Below, one piece after another: positions 1-4,780 of a DNA stretch of 5,650 bases. The notes beneath the pieces were generated by a model. That model made no database searches, was not told the DNA's origin, and saw only the letters and a list, made by a program, of their open reading frames with translations. The stretch spans positions 1 to 5,650 of the forward strand of contig PKRH01000170.1 in assembly GCA_017577565.1 (NCBI GenBank), given 5' to 3'. Within the stretch, counting starts at the first letter, position 1. Every line of letters begins with the position of its first letter. The stretch comes from Thermoanaerobacterales bacterium. Its GTDB lineage: Bacteria; Actinomycetota; Acidimicrobiia; Acidimicrobiales; JACDCH01. The position numbers and the translations under genes are program-made.

Positions 1-459
1 GCGCAGCCCGCTGCCGACGACCACGCCGTCGAGGTCGGCCACCGCGGCGTCGACCAGCACGGGCCAGTCCTCGGGGAGGCCGACCGGCGTCATGCCACCG
101 GGCTCCATGCCGGTCTCGGCCACCGCCCGGTCCGTCGGCGCGAAGCTCGCCTTGCGGGCTTCGAGGGTGCGCCGGGCCAGCCCGTTGACGTCGGCCCGGG
201 CCGTCGCCAGGACGACGCAGGCGGCGAGCCGTGTCGTGCCGCCCCGCCGGGCCGCCAGGACGACGCAGTTCGCCGACCGGTCGAGGGGCACGTCGTAGGC
301 GGCGCAGAAGGCGGCGGTGTCGGCGAGGTCGGGGTCGATGGCGGCCACCCGGGCGCCGCCGGCGTCGGGGCGGGCCCGCAGCGCGGCGGCGACCGGCGGG
401 GCGAGCAGCTCGGGGTGGTCGAGCGCCGGGTCCCAGGCGAGCGAGCCGAAGGCGACCAT
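1..459 (-). CDS. YbaK/EbsC-family aminoacyl-tRNA deacylase-like protein (3' end off the window)
   Basis: Members of this family hydrolyse mischarged aminoacyl-tRNAs in trans (for example Cys-tRNA-Pro or Ala-tRNA-Pro) in the cytoplasm. The exact substrate here cannot be told from sequence. The visible 153 residues start MVAFGSLAWDPALDHPELLA. They contain the family core: FCAAYDVPLDRSANCVVLAA near residues 51-70, a conserved-looking lysine at 103 in EARKASFAPTD, and the GGMTPVGLP loop at 121-129, which matches the GGxxPxG substrate-pocket loop of YbaK proteins. The end, VVVGSGLR, is the usual C-terminal strand, so only about 5-15 residues should be missing beyond base 1. The ATG at 459-457 is the only sensible start: upstream in frame there is no ATG or GTG for more than 50 bases. 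No clear Shine-Dalgarno sequence is visible. The gene is divergent from the thioesterase gene with a 54-bp gap. Family call is firm; substrate is open. Confidence 0.88.
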   Translation of the reverse strand, partial: MVAFGSLAWDPALDHPELLAPPVAAALRARPDAGGARVAAIDPDLADTAAFCAAYDVPLDRSANCVVLAARRGGTTRLAACVVLATARADVNGLARRTLEARKASFAPTDRAVAETGMEPGGMTPVGLPEDWPVLVDAAVADLDGVVVGSGLR

Positions 460-513
460 GGGCGAGAGTCTGCCCGGCAGGGCGGGGGACGGCCTGCTGC
501 TAGAACCGTCGCC
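460..513. promoter_or_regulatory. Short divergent intergenic region, possible leaderless promoter for the thioesterase
   Basis: These 54 bases separate the divergent YbaK-like and thioesterase starts and must hold both 5' control regions unless promoters lie inside the neighbours. On the plus strand TAGAAC (501-506) sits 7 nt before the GTG at 514, the spacing expected of a -10 box when transcription begins at the start codon. There is no Shine-Dalgarno sequence before that GTG. On the minus strand a weaker CAGACT likewise ends 7 nt before the ATG at 459. Leaderless mRNAs are common in actinobacteria. No convincing -35 box is seen for either, so this is only a suggestion. Confidence 0.3.
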
Positions 514-1356
514 GTGATCGACGAACCCCTCGTCCCCCTGCCCGCGTCCGGCCGCGTCTTCCGGGCCGGCCGGCGGGTGCGCCTCGCGGACGTCGACCCG
601 ACCGGGCGGCTGCGGCTCGACGCCTGCGCCCGCTACCTGCAGGACATCGGCAACGACGACACGGCCGACAGCGGCATCGACGACGACCGGTTCACCTGGG
701 TCGTCCGCCGGGCGGTCTACGACGTGCACCGCCCGCCCCGCTGGCGCGAGTGGGTGGACGAGGCGACCTGGTGCGGCGGGCTCGGTGGGCGCTGGGCCGA
801 GCGGCGCATGTCGATGGTCGGCGACCGGGGTGGCCGGGTGGAGATCTCGACGCTCTGGGTGCACGTCGAGGTGGCGACCATGGCGCCCGCCCGCCTGACC
901 CCGGAGTTCCTCGACGTCTACGGCGAGGCGGCGGGCGGCCGCCGGGTCTCCAGCCGCCTGTGGCTGGGCGACCCGCCCGAGGGCGCGCCACGCCGCCCGT
1001 GGCCGCTGCGGGCGGTCGACATCGACCTGCTCGGCCACGTCAACAACGCCGCCTACTGGGCGGCGGTCGAGGAGCTGGTGGGGCCGGGCGGCGCCGCCGG
1101 GCACCCGGTGCTCGGCCGCCCCCACCGGGCGGTCATGGAGTACGGCCCCGGCATCCGGGCGGGCGCCGAGGTCGAGCTGCTGGTCGACGAGGGCGACGAC
1201 CGCCTGTCGCTGTGGTTCGCCGTCGACGGGGCGGTGCACGCCGCGGCCACGGTCGTGCCCCTGCCCGAGCCGGCGCTGGTCGCGCCGGCGGGCGACGCTC
1301 AGGCGTCGACGAGCACGATCTTGCCGAACTTCCCGCCGGCCTCGAAGCGTTCGTAG
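514..1356 (+). CDS. Acyl-ACP thioesterase-like protein (double hotdog, FatA/FatB type)
   Basis: Predicted to hydrolyse fatty acyl-ACP (or acyl-CoA) thioesters and release free acids in the cytoplasm. The 280-residue product has two hotdog domains in tandem. The first covers about residues 15-135, with RLADVDPTGRLRLDACARYL, the TWVVRR strand and a TLWVHVEV strand followed by the PARLTPEF linker typical of this family. The second covers about 160-250, with the motif DIDLLGHVNNAAYWAAVEE. There H175 and N177/N178, together with the upstream aspartates, match the D..HVNN..Y active-site region of acyl-ACP thioesterases. GTG at 514 is chosen as start because the next in-frame GTG upstream (415) would run into the divergent YbaK-like gene. 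There is no Shine-Dalgarno site, so a leaderless message is possible. The last 19 codons overlap the 3' end of the convergent oxidoreductase gene, and that tail is likely not conserved. Chain-length preference cannot be read from sequence. Confidence 0.85.
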   Translation: MIDEPLVPLPASGRVFRAGRRVRLADVDPTGRLRLDACARYLQDIGNDDTADSGIDDDRFTWVVRRAVYDVHRPPRWREWVDEATWCGGLGGRWAERRMSMVGDRGGRVEISTLWVHVEVATMAPARLTPEFLDVYGEAAGGRRVSSRLWLGDPPEGAPRRPWPLRAVDIDLLGHVNNAAYWAAVEELVGPGGAAGHPVLGRPHRAVMEYGPGIRAGAEVELLVDEGDDRLSLWFAVDGAVHAAATVVPLPEPALVAPAGDAQASTSTILPNFPPASKRS

Positions 1357-2243
1357 GCGGCGGCCGCCTCGGACATCGCGAAGGTCTCGGCGATCGGCAC
1401 GGTGAGCGTGCCCGCGGCGAGCAGGGGCAGCAGGTGGTGCTCCACCCGCCGGGCGGCCGCGGCCTTCTCCTCCAGCGGCCGGGCCCGCAGCGTCGAGCCG
1501 TGGATGCGGCCCCGGGCGCCCATGAGGGCCAGCAGGTTGACCTCGGCCCGGAAGCCGCCGCCGACGCCGATGACCGCGATGCGCCCGCCGGTGGCGAGGG
1601 CCCGCAGGTCGTCCGCCATGTTGGGCGCCCCGACGAGCTCGAGGACGACGTCGAAGGGGCCGTGGTCGGTGAACGACGCCGGGTCGACCGCGATCGCCCC
1701 GAGCGCCTCGACCTTGGGCCGCAGGTCCGGGTTGCGCACCGTCGCGACGACCTCGCAGCCGGCGGCGACCGCCATCTCGACCGCCGCCGTGCCCACGCCG
1801 CCGGCGGCGCCGTGGACGCAGACGCGCTCGCCGACGGTGAGCCCGCACTGGGTGAACAGCGCGTCGTGGGCCGTCGTGTAGTTCTCGGGGAAGCCGCCGG
1901 CCCGCTCCCAGCTGACGCCCTCGGGCACCGGCATGGCGACGATCTCGGGGACGACGGCGAGCTGCGCCTGCCCGGCGCCGGCCACGACGGCCATCACCCG
2001 GTCGCCGACACCGAACCGGCGGACGCCGGGTCCCGTCGCCACGACCTCGCCCGCCAGCTCGAGGCCCGGCAGCTCGGGCGGGGCCGTGCCCGGCGGGGGC
2101 GGGTAGTGGCCGTCCCGCTGCATGACGTCGCCCCGGCTGATGCCGGCCGCCCGCACCCGCACGAGCAGCTCACCGGTGCCGGGCTCGGGATCGGGGTGCT
2201 CGCGCCAGGCGAGCCCCCCGTCGACGATGGTGACCGCGTGCAC
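1299..2243 (-). CDS. NAD(P)H:quinone oxidoreductase, PIG3/MDR zinc-independent type
   Basis: A 314-residue medium-chain dehydrogenase/reductase of the quinone oxidoreductase branch, expected to reduce quinones or reactive enones with NAD(P)H in the cytoplasm. An N-terminal GroES-like domain (about 1-115) carries SRGDVMQRDGHYPPPPG (36-52), LPGLELAGEV (58-67) and GAGQAQLAVVPE (89-100). The Rossmann domain carries the cofactor loop HGAAGGVGTAA (144-154), a GxxGxxG-type motif. RIHGSTLRARPLEEKAA (246-262) and the terminal GKFGKIVL are characteristic of PIG3-like members. The cysteine/histidine sets that bind catalytic or structural zinc in alcohol dehydrogenases are absent. The start is GTG at 2243, four bases after the gltA stop, with no strong Shine-Dalgarno sequence, so translation is probably coupled to gltA. 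The 3' end overlaps the convergent thioesterase gene by 58 bp. Physiological substrate unknown. Confidence 0.88.
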   Translation of the reverse strand: MHAVTIVDGGLAWREHPDPEPGTGELLVRVRAAGISRGDVMQRDGHYPPPPGTAPPELPGLELAGEVVATGPGVRRFGVGDRVMAVVAGAGQAQLAVVPEIVAMPVPEGVSWERAGGFPENYTTAHDALFTQCGLTVGERVCVHGAAGGVGTAAVEMAVAAGCEVVATVRNPDLRPKVEALGAIAVDPASFTDHGPFDVVLELVGAPNMADDLRALATGGRIAVIGVGGGFRAEVNLLALMGARGRIHGSTLRARPLEEKAAAARRVEHHLLPLLAAGTLTVPIAETFAMSEAAAAYERFEAGGKFGKIVLVDA

Positions 2244-2247
2244 CGTC

Positions 2248-3519
2248 TCAGCCGCGCTGGTCCATCGGGACGTAGTCCCGGGGGCCGGGGCCGATGTAGA
2301 GCTGCCGGGGCCGGGCGATCTTCTGGTTCTGCTCCAGCAGCTCGACCCAGTGGGCGAGCCACCCGGCGACCCGGGGGATGGCGAACAGCACGGTGAACAT
2401 CTCCAGCGGGAACCCCATCGCCTGGTAGATGAGGCCGGAGTAGAAGTCGACGTTGGGGTAGAGCCGCCGGGAGATGAAGTAGTCGTCGGAGAGCGCGACC
2501 TCCTCCAGCTTGAGGGCGATGTCGAGCAGGGGGTTGCGCCCGGTGATGGCGAAGACCTCGTCGGCGGTCTGCTTGATGATCTTCGCCCGGGGGTCGTAGT
2601 TCTTGTAGACGCGGTGGCCGAAGCCCTGGAGCTTGATCTCCCCGGCCTTCACCCGCCGGATGTAGGCGTCGACCTCGTCGATCGAGCCGATCTCCTGGAG
2701 CATGCGGATGACGGCCTCGTTGGCGCCGCCGTGGCGGGGTCCGTAGAGGGCGGCGGTGGCGGCGGCCACGCAGACGTAGGGGTCGGCGTGCGCCGACCCC
2801 ACGGTGCGCATGGCGGTGGTGCCGCAGTTCTGCTCGTGGTCGGCGTGGAGGATGAAGAGGACGTCGAGGGCCTTGGCGAGGGCGGGGTTGGCGTCGTAGC
2901 GGGGCTCCGCCACCTTCCACATCATCGAGAGGAAGTTGGCGGTGAAGCCGAGCGAGTTGTCGGGGTAGACGAAGGGCATCCCGACGCTGAACCGGTGGCA
3001 GGCCGCCGCGAGCGTGGGCATCTTGGCGATGAGCCGCACGATCTGCTTGTGGCGGACCTCGGGGTCCATGATGTTCTTCGCGTCCTTGTAGAACGTCGAG
3101 AGCGCGGCCACCGCGGAGACGAGCATGCCCATCGGGTGGGCGTCGTGGTGGAACCCCTCGAGGAACCGCTTGCGTACGTTCTCGTGGATGTACGTGTGGT
3201 AGGTGATGTCGTGGACCCAGGCCTCGTACTGGGACTGGGTCGGCAGCTCCCCGTGGATGAGGAGGTAGGCGACCTCGAGGTAGGTCGACCGCTCGGCGAG
3301 CTGCTCGATGGGGTAGCCGCGGTAGCGGAGCACCCCGGCCTCACCGTCGATCTCGGTGATGGCGCTGCGCGTCGCCGCCGTCGTCATGAACGCCTCGTCG
3401 TAGAACCAGACGTTCGGCAGCAGCTTGCGCCACGCGCTGGCGTCGACACCCCCATCCACGATCGGGATCTCGACCGACTCGCCGGTGCGGTTGTCGGTGA
3501 TGGTGATGCTCTCTGCCAC
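2248..3519 (-). CDS. gltA: Citrate synthase
   Basis: Condenses acetyl-CoA with oxaloacetate to form citrate, the entry step of the TCA cycle, in the cytoplasm. The 423 residues match the length of type II bacterial enzymes such as E. coli GltA (427). A short N-terminal beta region (TITDNRTGESVEIPI) precedes the helical large domain with ITEIDGEAGVLRYRGYP (54-70). All signature blocks are present: ILHADHEQN (H228), YGPRHGGANE (H263), GFGHRVYKNYDPRA with catalytic H302, and LYPNVDFYSG with catalytic D358. They are followed by FAIPRVAGWLAHW (R383) and RPRQLYIG. These correspond to the oxaloacetate-binding histidines and the His/Asp catalytic pair of the family. Start is GTG at 3519, preceded by a good Shine-Dalgarno sequence. 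It lies 41 nt after a LysR gene and 4 nt before a quinone oxidoreductase gene on the same strand. Methylcitrate synthase is the main alternative, but no prp genes are nearby. Confidence 0.97.
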   Translation of the reverse strand: MAESITITDNRTGESVEIPIVDGGVDASAWRKLLPNVWFYDEAFMTTAATRSAITEIDGEAGVLRYRGYPIEQLAERSTYLEVAYLLIHGELPTQSQYEAWVHDITYHTYIHENVRKRFLEGFHHDAHPMGMLVSAVAALSTFYKDAKNIMDPEVRHKQIVRLIAKMPTLAAACHRFSVGMPFVYPDNSLGFTANFLSMMWKVAEPRYDANPALAKALDVLFILHADHEQNCGTTAMRTVGSAHADPYVCVAAATAALYGPRHGGANEAVIRMLQEIGSIDEVDAYIRRVKAGEIKLQGFGHRVYKNYDPRAKIIKQTADEVFAITGRNPLLDIALKLEEVALSDDYFISRRLYPNVDFYSGLIYQAMGFPLEMFTVLFAIPRVAGWLAHWVELLEQNQKIARPRQLYIGPGPRDYVPMDQRG

Positions 3520-3529
3520 GTGCCGGATG

Positions 3530-3537
3530 CTCCTTCT
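3530..3537 (-). promoter_or_regulatory. Ribosome binding site of gltA
   Basis: On the minus strand AGAAGGAG lies 10 nt before the GTG at 3519. It is the only strong Shine-Dalgarno sequence among the gene starts in this window and supports GTG 3519 as the start of citrate synthase. It suggests that gltA is translated more efficiently than its neighbours (inference). Confidence 0.75.
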
Positions 3538-3560
3538 CGACAGGTGAACTCGGCCTCACG

Positions 3561-4502
3561 CTACTGCGGTGGTGCGCCGTTCCGTGACGCCCGACCGCCG
3601 AGCGTCGGGTGGATCCCGTCGATGTCGGCGGCCGCCACCAGCTCCCGGACCGCGAGCCGCACCTCGCGGGCCGGGGTCGAGAGCCGGCCGCCGCGCGGCA
3701 CGGCCAGGCCGACCGATCGGGGCGTCAGGCCCTCGACCGTGACGCGGGCGCAGGCGACCTCGACCCAGCGGGGTGCGGCGGTGGCGGTGACCATGGCCGG
3801 CCCGAAGCCCTCCATCGCCAGCGAGGTGAGCAGGCGGATGCCGTCGATCTCGGCGAGGACCTGCAGCTCGACGCCGGCGTGGGCCGCCTCCTCGTCGAGC
3901 TGGTCGCGGAACGCGGTGCCGGCCGGCTCGAGCAGCAGCGGGTAGGGGGCGAGCTCCCGGAGGTGGACGCGGTCGCGGACGGCGAGCGGGTGGTCGTGGG
4001 GCGCGACGATGACCCGGTCCTCGTCGAAGAGCGCCTCGGTCGTGAGGTCGGGGTGGGCGAGGGGGAGGTTGACGACCGCCAGGTCGAGGTCCTCGCTCAC
4101 GACCTGGGGCACGAGCGAGGTCGTCGTGGCGTCGACGGTGACGAGGTGCACCTTGGGGTGGCGCTCGGCGAGGAGGCGGAGGAGGCGGGGGACGAGCCAG
4201 CGGCTGACCGTGCCGATGCACCCCAGCCGCACGGTGCCCGACACCTCGTCGCGCAGCGAGGCGATGTCGGCCTGCAGGGCCTCGACCTCGTGGCGGATGC
4301 GGCGGGCCCGCTCGACGACCACCGCGCCCTCGTCGGTGAGCGTGCCGGTGCGGCGGTCGACGAGCGTGACGCCGAGCTCCCGCTCGAGGCGGGCGACGTG
4401 GGTCGAGACGTTCGACTGCACGGTGTGCAGCCGGCGGGCGGCGGCGGAGAACGACCCGGTCTCGGCGACGGCGGTCAGCGCGGCGAGCTGGCGGAGCTCC
4501 AT
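3561..4502 (-). CDS. LysR-family transcriptional regulator
   Basis: A DNA-binding regulator that should act as a tetramer and respond to a small effector. The 313-residue product begins MELRQLAALTAVAETGSFSA, a classic LysR N-terminus. The winged helix-turn-helix follows at about residues 1-60, with recognition-helix region LHTVQSNVSTHVARLERELG and then VTLVDRRTGTLTDEGAVVVE. The rest (about 85-300) is the two-lobed periplasmic-binding-protein-like effector domain, with GTVRLGCIG, the DLDLAVVNLP block and an IVAPHDHPLAV block. ATG at 4502 is preferred over an in-frame TTG three codons upstream (4511), because family members normally start at MELRQL. There is no Shine-Dalgarno sequence. The gene sits 41 nt upstream of gltA on the same strand and is divergent from the 6C-like RNA. 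LysR proteins next to citrate synthase genes are known (for example CitR near citA in Bacillus), so control of gltA is plausible. The effector is unknown. Confidence 0.93.
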   Translation of the reverse strand: MELRQLAALTAVAETGSFSAAARRLHTVQSNVSTHVARLERELGVTLVDRRTGTLTDEGAVVVERARRIRHEVEALQADIASLRDEVSGTVRLGCIGTVSRWLVPRLLRLLAERHPKVHLVTVDATTTSLVPQVVSEDLDLAVVNLPLAHPDLTTEALFDEDRVIVAPHDHPLAVRDRVHLRELAPYPLLLEPAGTAFRDQLDEEAAHAGVELQVLAEIDGIRLLTSLAMEGFGPAMVTATAAPRWVEVACARVTVEGLTPRSVGLAVPRGGRLSTPAREVRLAVRELVAAADIDGIHPTLGGRASRNGAPPQ

Positions 4503-4503
4503 C

Positions 4504-4518
4504 GCGATCAATGATCGC
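4504..4518. promoter_or_regulatory. Perfect palindrome at the LysR start, candidate autoregulatory operator
   Basis: GCGATCA-A-TGATCGC is an exact inverted repeat with 7-bp arms and a one-base centre, ending one base from the LysR ATG codon. An overlapping ATC-N9-GAT element spans 4501-4515, a spacing used by several LysR-type regulators. A further ATCGC copy lies at 4523-4527, so similar half-sites repeat across about 27 bp. Binding here would block LysR expression. The divergent RNA promoter begins only about 20 bp further on and could also be affected. Binding is inferred, not shown. Confidence 0.5.
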
Positions 4519-4537
4519 AGCTATCGCAAAGACCTGT

Positions 4538-4566
4538 TTGACGAATTGTGAAACTTCTCCCATAAT
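4538..4566 (+). promoter_or_regulatory. Strong sigma-70/SigA-type promoter of the 6C-like RNA
   Basis: A -35 box TTGACG (4538-4543) and a -10 box CATAAT (4561-4566) are separated by exactly 17 bases. Each matches consensus at five of six positions. The stretch is AT-rich compared with the rest of the window. It predicts initiation near 4573-4574, just upstream of the first C-loop hairpin. No protein start follows at a useful distance before the terminator, so it should drive the small RNA. Confidence 0.78.
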
Positions 4567-4574
4567 GTGCATTA
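4563..4574. repeat. Small inverted repeat over the -10 box and transcription start
   Basis: TAATG-TG-CATTA is a perfect 5-bp inverted repeat with a 2-base spacer. It overlaps the -10 box and the predicted initiation site of the small RNA. It could be a repressor site, but a repeat of this size in AT-rich sequence can arise by chance. Confidence 0.3.
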
Positions 4575-4716
4575 CAAGAGAGCGGGCAGCACGCATCGGT
4601 TCCCCCCGCCGACGCTGCCCACATCACAGCGTGCCGCGTACGGATCCCCCCTCCCGACGCAAGGCACCTGTCACAGGAGCCGACCGCACCACCCACGGTC
4701 GGCTCCTCTCGTTTTC
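4573..4716 (+). ncRNA. 6C-type small RNA (two C6-loop hairpins plus terminator)
   Basis: The predicted transcript of about 140 nt has three hairpins and no credible reading frame. Hairpin 1: GGGCAGC (4584-4590) pairs with GCTGCCC (4614-4620) and inner TCGG with CCGA. Its apical loop contains six C (4602-4607). Hairpin 2: CAG (4627-4629), GTGCC (4631-4635), GCGT (4636-4639) and CGG (4641-4643) pair with CCG, ACGC, GGCAC and CTG up to 4670. Its loop again contains six C (4646-4651). Hairpin 3 is the intrinsic terminator at 4675-4707. Two stem-loops with loops of at least six cytosines define the 6C RNA of actinobacteria (B11 in Mycobacterium tuberculosis), a trans-acting sRNA whose C-rich loops pair with G-rich mRNA near ribosome binding sites. 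It has its own near-consensus promoter and lies between the divergent LysR gene and a phosphotransferase gene. The 5' end is uncertain by a few bases. A leader controlling the downstream gene by attenuation is a less likely alternative. Confidence 0.87.
4675..4715 (+). terminator. Intrinsic terminator of the 6C-like RNA
   Basis: AGGAGCCGACCG (4675-4686) and CGGTCGGCTCCT (4696-4707) form a perfect 12-bp GC-rich stem around a 9-base loop. CTCGTTTT follows up to 4715. The T-rich tail exists only on the plus-strand side, so the terminator serves plus-strand transcription and ends the small RNA. It should also insulate the phosphotransferase gene that begins about 65 bp downstream. Confidence 0.85.
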
Positions 4717-4780
4717 GCCGGTGCCCGCCCGGCCCCGAACCCGACGGCGCGCCCGCGGCCGGCGCGCTGGACTGGGCGGC
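4717..4780. other. Short gap before the phosphotransferase gene
   Basis: These 64 bases lie between the terminator and the phosphotransferase start. They are GC-rich and show no recognisable promoter boxes or Shine-Dalgarno sequence. The phosphotransferase frame is open back through this gap (with another GTG at 4721), so its true start could lie slightly upstream. Confidence 0.4.

Noticed and set aside
750..2396. Plus-strand open frame of 548 codons
   Set aside because: It runs out of frame through the thioesterase and antisense through the oxidoreductase. It is arginine/glycine-rich with no recognisable domain.
2122..3945. Long plus-strand open frame of 607 codons
   Set aside because: It lies antisense to citrate synthase and LysR, whose motifs are unmistakable. 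Its composition (Val/Gly/Asp/His-rich, no family motifs) is typical of a high-GC shadow frame.
3556..4596. Minus-strand frame beginning upstream of LysR (MHIMGEVSQFVKQVFAIAAI)
   Set aside because: It is in a different frame from LysR and turns into Arg/Pro-rich nonsense inside that gene. The N-terminal part merely translates the AT-rich promoter region.
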